Shown: positions 1 through 5,266 of the stretch, in pieces
How positions within the stretch are numbered: position 1 is the first letter of the stretch
How the letters are laid out: each line of letters opens with the position of its first letter
Assembly (NCBI GenBank): GCA_046597375.1
Contig: JBKJKM010000312.1
Location: forward strand, 1-5,266
DNA from: DATLED01 sp046597375
GTDB taxonomy: Bacteria; Actinomycetota; Acidimicrobiia; Acidimicrobiales; CADCTF01
Length of the DNA stretch: 5,266 bases
Direction: 5' to 3'
Translations under genes and position numbers: made by a program
Notes under the pieces: generated by a model
Told to the model about the DNA's origin: nothing
What the model saw: only the letters and a program-made list of their open reading frames with translations
Databases searched by the model: none

Positions 1-691
1 CCGCTACTGGGATTACTGGGGCTGCCTCGTGCACGCCTTCGACGTCCACGTCCCCCACCGCCACCTGGTCGTGACCGGCCGATCTCTGGTCGAGACCATG
101 GAAGGACGCGGGCTCGACGACCCGGGCGCGTCATGGGACGATCTCGGTGACCCCGCGACCGTCGACCGCCACAATGAACTGCTCACGCCCACGCGGTACG
201 TGCCCCTCGCATCCGAGCGCATGCTGGCGCAGGCCAATGACCTGCGCGGCGCGACGCCTCACGAAGCCGCGATGGCGGCGTCCGCCTGGGTGAGAGAAAC
301 GCTGGTCTACGAACGGGGCATTACGCGTGTCTCGACCTCCGCCATCGAGGCGTGGGATGCGGGGCATGGCGTCTGCCAAGACTTCGCACACCTGACGTTG
401 GCCATGCTGCGCAGCCTCGGCATCCCGTGCCGATACGTGTCCGGCTACCTCCACCCCAACCCTGACGCCGCCGTCGGTGCGACGACCGTCGGCGAGAGCC
501 ACGCCTGGGTCGAGTGGTGGGCCGGCGAGTGGGTGCGCTTCGACCCCACCAACGGGATCCCTGTCGGGCAGCGCCACGTCGTGGTCGGACGGGGCCGCGA
601 CTACGGCGACGTCACACCGTTGAAGGGCATCTACAGCGGCGGCGCCGCCGGCGACCTCGAAGTCACGGTCGAACTCACGAGAGTTGCGTAG
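1..691 (+). CDS. Transglutaminase-like family protein (5' end missing)
   Basis: The 3' part of a transglutaminase-like (papain-fold) protein. The frame is open to the left edge: the residues before the first internal GTG at 29 read RYWDYWGCL and run smoothly into a beta-rich segment typical of the bacterial transglutaminase N-terminal domain, so the true start lies outside the window. Counting from the GTG at 29 as residue 1, the core domain shows the expected triad: Cys116 in GHGVCQDFAH, His158 in GESHAWVEW and Asp172 in RFDPTNG. The family catalyses acyl transfer or proteolysis/deamidation on Gln-containing peptides. In bacteria such proteins are often found beside alpha-E and ATP-grasp proteins; whether that holds here lies outside the view. 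No signal peptide can be judged because the N-terminus is missing. The visible part is about 229 residues, consistent with most of a family member of roughly 270-300 residues. Its last 17 bp overlap the convergent acetyltransferase gene. The substrate is unknown. Confidence 0.9.
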   Translation, partial: RYWDYWGCLVHAFDVHVPHRHLVVTGRSLVETMEGRGLDDPGASWDDLGDPATVDRHNELLTPTRYVPLASERMLAQANDLRGATPHEAAMAASAWVRETLVYERGITRVSTSAIEAWDAGHGVCQDFAHLTLAMLRSLGIPCRYVSGYLHPNPDAAVGATTVGESHAWVEWWAGEWVRFDPTNGIPVGQRHVVVGRGRDYGDVTPLKGIYSGGAAGDLEVTVELTRVA

Positions 692-1331
692 GCGGCGCAC
701 CGAAGAGCTCGAGGCAGGGGTCGAGATCGAGGATCTCGATGTCGTCACGACGATGCGAGTTCCACACCTCTCGACGCAGCCGCACCTCGATCTGACGATC
801 ACGCGACTCGCGACGCGTCAGCCAGCGCTCACCATTCGACTCGTACCCGAGCGCATCCGACACGCGGCGAGAGGGCTCGTTGTCGTGCCAGTACCCGCTC
901 TCGGCCTGGATGGCCCCGAGGCCGGCGAAGGCGAGGTGGAGGATGGCGGCCCGCATCTCCTTGCCGATGCCCTTTCCTTGGAACCGCCGACCGAGCCACG
1001 AGCCGGTGGCCACGACCCCGAGCGTGGCGAAGTCGTTGGCCGACATCCCTTGGGTGCCGGCGACCTGCCCGTCGACGAGCACCACCGGGTTGTAGTTCCA
1101 CGACTCGGGCCGCCAGTCGCCCCGCCGGCCCCAATGCCAGTAAAGGACACCCCGCTCGAGCTGGGGCGACGGCTGGTCGGTCCACCCCATCATCGGCTGC
1201 CAGCCCGGATCGTGGATGCCCTCGCCCGCCAGCCGCGCCAGTGCGACGAGCTCGTCCTCATCCGGCATCCGGAGCTCGAGGCGTGGCGTGCGCACCACCA
1301 GGTCGACGATGGGCCAATACGGGTGGGCCAT
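675..1331 (-). CDS. GNAT-family N-acetyltransferase (RimJ/RimL-like)
   Basis: A complete 218-residue protein that would transfer an acetyl group from acetyl-CoA to an amine; the acceptor is unknown. It opens with TPRLELRMPDEDEL (residues 5-18), the usual first strand and helix of RimJ/RimL-like GNAT proteins. The beta-strand NPVVLVDGQVAGTQGM (81-96) follows. The acetyl-CoA pyrophosphate-binding loop is QGKGIG (118-123), inside the segment from Ser111 to Ala129. The late motif with Asn151, Ser154 and Ser158 leading into ALGYESNGE (160-168) is also typical. The ATG at 1331 is chosen because it precedes the conserved first strand by a normal distance; no Shine-Dalgarno sequence is visible before it. 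The C-terminal ~25 residues (RRDDIEILDLDPCLELF) are acidic and extend past the usual fold. Its stop overlaps the end of the convergent transglutaminase gene, and it is divergent from the small gene starting at 1449, with the inverted repeat in between. A long open frame on the opposite strand is a shadow of this gene. Confidence 0.88.
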   Translation of the reverse strand: MAHPYWPIVDLVVRTPRLELRMPDEDELVALARLAGEGIHDPGWQPMMGWTDQPSPQLERGVLYWHWGRRGDWRPESWNYNPVVLVDGQVAGTQGMSANDFATLGVVATGSWLGRRFQGKGIGKEMRAAILHLAFAGLGAIQAESGYWHDNEPSRRVSDALGYESNGERWLTRRESRDRQIEVRLRREVWNSHRRDDIEILDLDPCLELFGAPPTQLS

Positions 1332-1365
1332 GCGCCAGCATCGCGTCCACCCGACCCGACAACAC

Positions 1366-1418
1366 GGGTTTTCGAGACCTCAGTCACCCATTTCCGACCA
1401 CTGGGACCTCGAAAACCC
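1366..1418. repeat. 11-bp inverted repeat with 31-bp spacer between divergent genes
   Basis: Perfect inverted arms GGGTTTTCGAG (1366-1376) and CTCGAAAACCC (1408-1418) lie in the 117-bp gap between the divergent acetyltransferase and small-protein genes. Arm centres are 42 bp apart, close to four helical turns, which would suit a DNA-binding protein occupying two sites on one face. As RNA the arms could also pair, and after a small internal mismatch a further six pairs (1379-1384 with 1400-1405, one a G-U) extend the hairpin. There is no T-tract after the stem on either strand, so a terminator is unlikely. The right arm sits where a -35 element would be for the candidate promoter at 1437. That the repeat exists is observed; its function is inferred. 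Confidence 0.6.
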
Positions 1419-1436
1419 CCAGCGCCCGTCCGCCCG

Positions 1437-1448
1437 TACGATTGCAGG
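1437..1448 (+). promoter_or_regulatory. Candidate -10 box for leaderless start at GTG 1449
   Basis: TACGAT at 1437-1442 fits the actinobacterial -10 pattern TANNNT. It is followed by six bases and then the GTG at 1449, the spacing at which transcription would begin on the start codon itself. No convincing -35 hexamer is seen 17 bp upstream; that position is occupied by the right arm of the inverted repeat. No ribosome binding site precedes the GTG, which agrees with a leaderless message. Prediction from motif and spacing only. Confidence 0.5.
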
Positions 1449-1733
1449 GTGCCCGAGGACGACCAGCCGCTCCCCGACCTCGTGGCCCTGGCGCCGGTGG
1501 CGGTGCCACGACCCCGCATCGAGCCCCGAAGGGCGAAGGGGGCGGGGCGGGCGATGTTGGCGGCAGCCATGGTCGGCCTCCAGGAGGTGTTCGAGCCGCC
1601 AGAGAGGGAGACCATCACCATCGAGATCCAAAACGACACCGAGGACGATCCCGACGATCCGATGGCCGTCGAGCTCGACCCCTGGGACCCGGCCCAGTCC
1701 GTCGCCACGGTCCGTCCGTGGCTGCAGAGGTGA
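1449..1733 (+). CDS. Small acidic protein of unknown function (94 aa)
   Basis: I do not recognise this protein. The reading frame is open far upstream, but the part before 1449 runs antisense to the acetyltransferase and through the intergenic repeat, so the GTG at 1449, just after a TANNNT box, is the likely start. The 94 residues fall into three parts: a Pro-rich N-terminus (1-26); a basic then hydrophobic short helix with RRAKGAGRAMLAAAMVGLQE (27-46), which could be amphipathic or a membrane-associating helix but is short for a transmembrane segment; and a strongly acidic tail (49-94) with NDTEDDPDDP (62-71) and a C-terminal LDPWDPAQSVATVRPWL. No signal peptide, metal-ligand cluster or known catalytic motif is seen. 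It is coupled by a 4-bp overlap to the membrane-protein gene, so the two products probably act together or are at least co-translated. Protein-like composition and the tight coupling support it as a real gene. Confidence 0.65.
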   Translation: MPEDDQPLPDLVALAPVAVPRPRIEPRRAKGAGRAMLAAAMVGLQEVFEPPERETITIEIQNDTEDDPDDPMAVELDPWDPAQSVATVRPWLQR

Positions 1734-2068
1734 CGGCGCCGCCGCTGCAAATACTCGAACAGCGGATCGGGCTTGGCCTGTCTCTCGTCGCCGCTGCCTC
1801 GTTCATCGCGTTGTCCGGTGGAAGGCCCCTGTTCCTGGGCGTCGGGCTCACGATGTCGGTGCTGCTCGCCGTGGGAGCCTGGCGACGCAATCGGGTTGGT
1901 GCGGCCTTCGCCGCCTTCGTGACGACGTTCGGACCGTGGAGTTTCGCCGCCATCTTCGGGGCCGCCTACGCCGTCTACGCCCTCTGGATCCTTTCCCGCT
2001 CCGGGAAGGTCACGGAGGAACGTCGAGTGCCGACCGAAGGAACGACAGCAGCTCCGCCCGGCGCCTGA
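1730..2068 (+). CDS. Small multi-pass membrane protein, function unknown (112 aa)
   Basis: A 112-residue hydrophobic protein I cannot assign to a named family. Hydrophobic stretches lie at about residues 13-29, 33-51, 56-68 and 70-89 (for example PLFLGVGLTMSVLLAVGAW), suggesting three or four short membrane segments. The Arg/Asn-rich turn WRRNR (51-55) would be a cytoplasmic loop by the positive-inside rule. The polar C-terminus (90-112) contains RSGKVTEERRVPTEG and is likely cytoplasmic. The GTG at 1730 is preferred because it overlaps the upstream stop as GTGA, a typical coupled start, and leaves a short N-terminal tail before the first membrane segment. An in-frame GTG at 1718 would add four residues. 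Its last 59 bp overlap the 3' end of the convergent tetR gene, so the polar tail is encoded opposite the regulator's C-terminus. Together with the preceding acidic protein it forms a two-gene unit. Confidence 0.65.
   Translation: MTAPPLQILEQRIGLGLSLVAAASFIALSGGRPLFLGVGLTMSVLLAVGAWRRNRVGAAFAAFVTTFGPWSFAAIFGAAYAVYALWILSRSGKVTEERRVPTEGTTAAPPGA
1991..2009 (-). terminator. Weak hairpin just past the tetR stop
   Basis: TTCCCG (1993-1998) and CGGGAA (2002-2007) pair around a 3-nt loop, with two more outer pairs (one a G-U). The hairpin begins right after the tetR stop codon (2010-2012, minus strand), where a terminator would be expected. No T-tract follows on that strand, and the hairpin lies inside the opposing membrane-protein gene, so it is at best a weak or factor-assisted terminator. 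Confidence 0.25.
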
Positions 2069-2609
2069 CCAGCGACCGGAGCGTGGGCTCGTACCCGAGT
2101 GACCGCAGCACCTCCACTTCGGTGGCGACACCTATGACGGCGGAGTAAGCCGAGAGCAACAGCAGCCTTGGCTCCTGGCGGCGCATCGTGCCGGCCTCCA
2201 TGGCGACATCGAGGAAGCCCGTGGCTCGGGCGACCAATGGGTCGAGTGCAGCCATCAATCGAGTGGCGGCCGGCGGGCCGAGCCGGGTGACCTCCCGCAG
2301 GAGCCCGAGGAGCACAGGTCGCCGAGCGGCCAACAGGAACACCGAGCGCACGATGGCCTCGATGCGGGCCCAGCCGTCCTCCCCGGCTCCCAGGAGTGCG
2401 TCTTCCAGGGTGGCACTCAGTTCGGCGGCGCTGCCGTCGATCACCGCTTCTAACAGGAGCTCTTTGGAGGAGAAGTGGTAGAGGATCGCCTGCTTCGTCA
2501 GGCCCAACTGCGCCGCCAACGCATCGAGCGAGGTCGACTCGTACCCCTTCGTCCCGAACGAGGCGAGGGCCTCGTCGAGGATGCGCTCCCGCGTGTTCGG
2601 CCCCGGCAC
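2010..2609 (-). CDS. TetR/AcrR-family transcriptional regulator
   Basis: A complete 199-residue repressor of typical TetR length. The N-terminal helix-turn-helix is clear: NTRERILDEALASFGTKGYE (5-24) is helix 1 and its turn, STSLDALAAQLGLTKQAILY (25-44) carries the recognition helix, and HFSSKELLLEAVID (45-58) follows, close to the family consensus. The remaining helices form a ligand-binding and dimer domain of no obvious ligand class. The start is a GTG at 2609; no ribosome binding site precedes it, but a TACCAT box lies 7 nt upstream, consistent with a leaderless message. The gene is divergent from the acyl reductase-HAD operon with only 25 bp between the start codons, and a palindrome fills that gap, so it very likely represses itself and that operon, probably in response to an acyl-CoA or fatty compound (inferred from context, as in FadR-like TetR proteins). 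Its 3' end overlaps the convergent membrane-protein gene by 59 bp. Confidence 0.92.
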   Translation of the reverse strand: MPGPNTRERILDEALASFGTKGYESTSLDALAAQLGLTKQAILYHFSSKELLLEAVIDGSAAELSATLEDALLGAGEDGWARIEAIVRSVFLLAARRPVLLGLLREVTRLGPPAATRLMAALDPLVARATGFLDVAMEAGTMRRQEPRLLLLSAYSAVIGVATEVEVLRSLGYEPTLRSLVRRRAELLSFLRSALDVPP

Positions 2610-2623
2610 TTACCGAATGGTAA
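2610..2623. promoter_or_regulatory. Probable TetR operator palindrome
   Basis: TTACC-GAAT-GGTAA is a 5-bp perfect inverted repeat around four bases, directly against the GTG of the divergent tetR gene. Size, symmetry and place fit a TetR-family operator. It covers the candidate -10 of tetR (TACCAT, minus strand 2622-2617) and the left part of a weaker TAAACA box (2621-2626) facing the reductase gene, so one bound dimer could block both. The palindrome is observed; its role as the site of this regulator is inferred. Confidence 0.65.
2617..2622 (-). promoter_or_regulatory. Candidate -10 box for leaderless tetR transcript
   Basis: On the minus strand the hexamer reads TACCAT, matching TANNNT. 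Seven bases separate it from the GTG at 2609, so the transcript would begin at or within a base of the start codon. It lies inside the operator palindrome, which gives a simple autoregulation model. No recognisable -35 element was found. Confidence 0.45.
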
Positions 2624-2634
2624 ACAGGCGGGCG

Positions 2635-5001
2635 ATGATCCGTGAAGCCCTCGCCGGCAAGCGCATCGCCGTCACCGGCGCCACGGGCTTCCTCGGCACC
2701 GCCCTCGTCGAACGGCTCCTCCGCTCGGTCCCCGACTGCGAGCTGGTACTTCTGGTCCGACCCGGACGCCGCGGGGCCGCCGAACGGGTCCGTCGTGAGA
2801 TTTTCCGCAACGACTGCTTCGATCGCCTCCGAGGCGAACTGGCCGAACATCACGAGACCTTCGACAAGATGGTCGCCCGCCGGGTGCACCCGATCGCCGG
2901 CGATGTCGGCACCGACGGCCTCGGACTCGACGACGAAGGGCGAGCGCTCCTGGCGTCGTGCGAGGTCGCCATCCATTCGGCCGCATCGGTTTCGTTCGAC
3001 TCTCCACTCGACGCCGCCGTCGAGGTCAACCTCCTCGGCGGGTCCCGCTTCGCCGCCGCCATCGCCGAGGTCGGCTCACCGGCCCATCTCATCGCCGTAT
3101 CCACCGCCTACGTGGCGGGCGCCCGGCGTGGGGAAGCACCCGAAGCGTTGCTTCCGGACACCCCCTTCGCCACCGCTGTCGACTGGCGTAGTGAGGTGGC
3201 GGCGGCCCGGCGAACGCGCGCCGACGTCGATGCCGAGTCGCGCACGCCGCCGCGGCTGGCGGAGTTCCATGCCGGCGCCCGACATGAGCTCGGTGCCGCA
3301 GGCTCGCCGTTGCTGGCCGAGAAGACCGAGAAGCTTCGCGAAGACTGGGTGAAGGAGCAGATGGTCGAGGCCGGGCGAGCCCGCGCCCGATCGCTCGGTT
3401 GGCCCGACGCGTACGCCTACACCAAAGCCCTCGGTGAGCGGGCGCTGCTCCAGAACCGCGGCAACGTGCCCGTCACGATCGTCCGGCCCTCGATCATCGA
3501 GTCGGCCATGGTGGAGCCGGTGCCGGGCTGGATCCGCGGCTTCCGCATGGCGGAGCCAGTGATCATCTCCTACGCACGAGGGATGTTGAAGGAGTTTCCC
3601 GGCATCCCCGAGGGCGTCATCGATGTCATCCCGGTCGACCTCGTCGTGGCCGCCATCATCGCTGTGGCCGCCAACGGCCCGGCACCCGAGGGACCCAGCG
3701 TGTATCAGGTGGCATCCGGCTCACGACAGCCGCTGCGCTACCGACACCTCGTCGATCTCGTGCACGACTTCTTCACCCGAAACCCGATCTACGACACCGA
3801 CGGCTCGCCCATCGTGGTGCCCAAGTGGTCGTTCCCCGGTCGCGGTCGAGTCGCCCGCCAGCTCAGCCGGGCCACCAAGGTGATCGACACCGCCCAGAAG
3901 TTGGCGACCGCCCTACCGGTGCGCGGCCGCCAGGCCTCGTTCACCGCCACGCTGGAAGACCGTCGGGCCGAGGTCGACCGGGCACGTGGCTATGTCGAGC
4001 TCTACGGCGCCTACGCCGAGACCGAAGCGATCTACCGCGTCGATCGACTTGTTGCGCTGTCGGACTCCCTCGACGAGACCGACCGGGCGCTGTTCACGTT
4101 CGACCCCGCCGTCATCGACTGGGACCACTTCGTGCAGGGCATCCACCTGCCGTCGGTGGTCGAACATGCGCGCGTGCGGACGACGCCCGGCAAGCGCCAG
4201 GCGATGTCGAGGGACGAACGGGGACGGCGAGCCATCCTCTCTCCCGACCGCCACATCGCCGCCTTCGACCTCGAGAACACCCTCATTGCGTCGAACGTCG
4301 TCGAGTCGTACTCGTGGTTGGCCACCCGGCACCTGTCCCTCGACGAGCGGCTGCGGTTCACGGCCAAGATGCTTCGGGAGGCGCCGGCGCTGCTCGCCCT
4401 CGATCGTCGCGATCGCGGTGACTTCCTTCGCCACTTCTACCGCCGATACGAAGGCGCGCCGGTGGAGCGCGTGCAGGCTGACGCGTGGGAGCTGTTCACC
4501 CAACTGGTGATCACCAAGTCGTTCCCGAGCGGCATGCGGCGCGTGCGCGAGCACCGGGCGCTCGGCCATCGCACGATCCTCATCACCGGCGCGCTCTCGT
4601 TCGTCGTGGAGCCGCTCCGGCCCCTCTTCGACGAGATCGTCTGCGCCACGCTGTCGACGTCGGCTGATGGGTCGGTGTACACGGGCGAACTCGTCGACGG
4701 CCCGCCGACGGGCGAGGCGCGAGCGCTGGAGATGATGCGCTACGCCGATGCCGAGGGTCTCTCCCTCGAGGAGTCGGTGGCTTACGCCGACTCAGCGTCT
4801 GACCTCCCGATGCTCGAGGTCGTCGGTCACCCCGTCGCCGTCAACCCCGAGCCCAAGCTGGCCGCCATCGCCCGCAAACGGGGCTGGCACGTCGAGCAAT
4901 GGGCGAAGGCGCCGGGCGCCACCCGCCCCCTCCTGCCGATCGGTCCTCGAGGCCCCCACCTCTCCCACACCCCCAAGCTGCTGGGTGCGCGCGAGCGATG
5001 A
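2635..5001 (+). CDS. Fatty acyl reductase-type SDR fused to HAD-IB hydrolase domain
   Basis: A 788-residue two-domain cytosolic enzyme. The N-terminal part (about 1-520) is an extended SDR of the fatty acyl-CoA/ACP reductase type. It has the dinucleotide-binding loop TGATGFLG (14-21), a Ser156/Thr157 in IAVSTAYVAG, and the catalytic Tyr260-x-x-x-Lys264 in DAYAYTKALGE. These are followed by VRPSIIES and GVIDVIPVDLVV, both hallmarks of this reductase group. It would use NAD(P)H to reduce an activated fatty acyl group to aldehyde or alcohol. A linker ending in HLPSVVEHARVR leads to a HAD-superfamily, PSPase-like domain (about 540-760): motif I FDLENT with nucleophile Asp545, a helical cap, motif II Thr651 in ILITGA, and motif IV Asp719-x-x-x-Asp723. 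The second motif I Asp is Glu547, and the motif III Lys position appears to be Glu694. The ATG at 2635 is chosen because it stands just before the conserved first strand and outside the operator; in-frame ATGs at 2617 and 2581 are alternatives. It is first in an operon with the dehydrogenase, overlapping it as ATGA. Confidence 0.88.
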   Translation: MIREALAGKRIAVTGATGFLGTALVERLLRSVPDCELVLLVRPGRRGAAERVRREIFRNDCFDRLRGELAEHHETFDKMVARRVHPIAGDVGTDGLGLDDEGRALLASCEVAIHSAASVSFDSPLDAAVEVNLLGGSRFAAAIAEVGSPAHLIAVSTAYVAGARRGEAPEALLPDTPFATAVDWRSEVAAARRTRADVDAESRTPPRLAEFHAGARHELGAAGSPLLAEKTEKLREDWVKEQMVEAGRARARSLGWPDAYAYTKALGERALLQNRGNVPVTIVRPSIIESAMVEPVPGWIRGFRMAEPVIISYARGMLKEFPGIPEGVIDVIPVDLVVAAIIAVAANGPAPEGPSVYQVASGSRQPLRYRHLVDLVHDFFTRNPIYDTDGSPIVVPKWSFPGRGRVARQLSRATKVIDTAQKLATALPVRGRQASFTATLEDRRAEVDRARGYVELYGAYAETEAIYRVDRLVALSDSLDETDRALFTFDPAVIDWDHFVQGIHLPSVVEHARVRTTPGKRQAMSRDERGRRAILSPDRHIAAFDLENTLIASNVVESYSWLATRHLSLDERLRFTAKMLREAPALLALDRRDRGDFLRHFYRRYEGAPVERVQADAWELFTQLVITKSFPSGMRRVREHRALGHRTILITGALSFVVEPLRPLFDEIVCATLSTSADGSVYTGELVDGPPTGEARALEMMRYADAEGLSLEESVAYADSASDLPMLEVVGHPVAVNPEPKLAAIARKRGWHVEQWAKAPGATRPLLPIGPRGPHLSHTPKLLGARER

Positions 5002-5266
5002 AGGCCCTGCTCTTCGAGCGCAAGATCGCCAAGTACGCCGCCGCCACCATCGCCGGCCGCCTGGCCCCGGGCCGTGGCGCCCGGGTCGGGCCGCTGAGAC
5101 TGGCCGCCGACCTCGACGAACCCGCACTTCCCGGGCCCGGATGGGTTCGGGTGCGGCCCCGGCTCGCTGGCATCTGCGGGTCGGACCTGGCGACCATCGA
5201 CGGCAAGTCGAGCCGGTACTTCGAACCTCTCGTGTCCTTCCCGTTCGTCCCCGGTCACGAGATCGT
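4998..5266 (+). CDS. Zinc-dependent alcohol dehydrogenase, MDR family (3' end missing)
   Basis: The first 89 residues of a medium-chain dehydrogenase/reductase; the gene runs off the right edge. The ATG at 4998 overlaps the upstream stop as ATGA, giving translational coupling with the reductase-HAD gene. The GroES-like catalytic domain is visible: the zinc-ligand Cys60 sits in AGICGSDLATIDGKSS (58-73), and His87-Glu88 sit in FPFVPGHEI (81-89). This is the catalytic zinc arrangement of alcohol, sorbitol and threonine dehydrogenase relatives. The N-terminus is unusual: Cys60 lies about 20 residues later than the position near 38 common in the family, owing to an extra segment around AKYAAATIAGRLAPGRGARV (11-30). 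The cofactor-binding Rossmann domain is outside the window. Context suggests interconversion of a long-chain alcohol and aldehyde made or used by the reductase, but the substrate is not shown by the sequence. Confidence 0.87.
   Translation, partial: MKALLFERKIAKYAAATIAGRLAPGRGARVGPLRLAADLDEPALPGPGWVRVRPRLAGICGSDLATIDGKSSRYFEPLVSFPFVPGHEI

Noticed and set aside
638..649. 12-bp palindrome GGCGGCGCCGCC
   Set aside because: It is inside the transglutaminase coding region and is readily explained by GC-rich codons for Gly and Ala; there is no T-tract or promoter context.
131..802. 223-residue minus-strand open frame opposite the transglutaminase
   Set aside because: Antisense to the catalytic triad region and without recognisable domains.
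684..1448. Long + strand open frame running into the small acidic gene, which would give a 349-residue protein
   Set aside because: This part is antisense to the acetyltransferase gene, which has clear GNAT motifs, and translates to low-complexity Pro/Arg/His-rich sequence. Only the part from 1449 looks like a gene.
1190..2131. 313-residue minus-strand open frame
   Set aside because: Its composition is Ser/Arg/Gly-rich with no motif, and it is the antisense shadow of the two small + strand genes plus an alternate frame of the acetyltransferase.
1975..2976. 333-residue minus-strand open frame across tetR and the reductase start
   Set aside because: It overlaps two well-supported genes and has no family signature; a GC-rich shadow frame.
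3913..4569. 218-residue minus-strand open frame opposite the reductase-HAD gene
   Set aside because: Antisense shadow of a gene with clear motifs in the + frame; its translation shows no domain.
1..5266. Search for tRNA, rRNA, CRISPR arrays, insertion-sequence ends, phage genes or defence genes
   Set aside because: No cloverleaf, spaced direct repeats, transposase motifs or other such signals were seen by eye on either strand.

Overview
The window is a GC-rich, densely packed stretch of bacterial chromosome. It probably comes from a high-GC actinobacterium, perhaps an Acidimicrobiia-like lineage. The reasons are the strong G/C third-position bias, frequent GTG starts, weak or absent Shine-Dalgarno sequences, two TANNNT-type -10 boxes placed 6-7 nt before GTG codons (leaderless initiation), and a fatty acyl reductase-HAD fusion of a kind I associate with actinobacteria. 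The taxonomic call is inference from style, not from a marker gene.

Layout from left to right: (1) the 3' part of a transglutaminase-like cysteine protease-fold protein on + (1-691), with its Cys/His/Asp triad visible. (2) A GNAT acetyltransferase on - (675-1331), whose 3' end overlaps the transglutaminase by 17 bp. (3) A 117-bp divergent intergenic region holding an 11-bp perfect inverted repeat (arms 1366-1376 and 1408-1418, 42 bp centre to centre) and a candidate leaderless promoter. (4) A two-gene + strand unit: a small acidic protein I do not recognise (1449-1733) coupled by a GTGA overlap to a small multi-pass membrane protein (1730-2068). (5) A TetR-family regulator on - (2010-2609), whose 3' end overlaps the membrane-protein gene by 59 bp. 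(6) A very short divergent control region with a TTACC-N4-GGTAA palindrome (2610-2623). (7) A + strand operon: a 788-residue fusion of a fatty acyl reductase-type SDR and a HAD-IB-type phosphatase domain (2635-5001), coupled by an ATGA overlap to a zinc-dependent alcohol dehydrogenase (4998 to beyond the right edge).

The coherent module is TetR / acyl reductase-HAD / zinc alcohol dehydrogenase. The reductase would turn an activated fatty acyl group into aldehyde or alcohol, the dehydrogenase could interconvert alcohol and aldehyde, and the TetR protein is placed to repress both itself and the operon through the palindrome. The substrate and the direction of flux cannot be read from the sequence. 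The left-hand genes look like unrelated housekeeping or accessory genes.

No tRNA, rRNA, CRISPR array, insertion sequence or phage gene was seen, and no gene-free stretch exceeds 300 bases. I found no clear sign of a wholly new system. The points most worth a second look are the HAD domain with altered motifs I and III, the long-spaced inverted repeat, and the operator that overlaps a leaderless tetR promoter.
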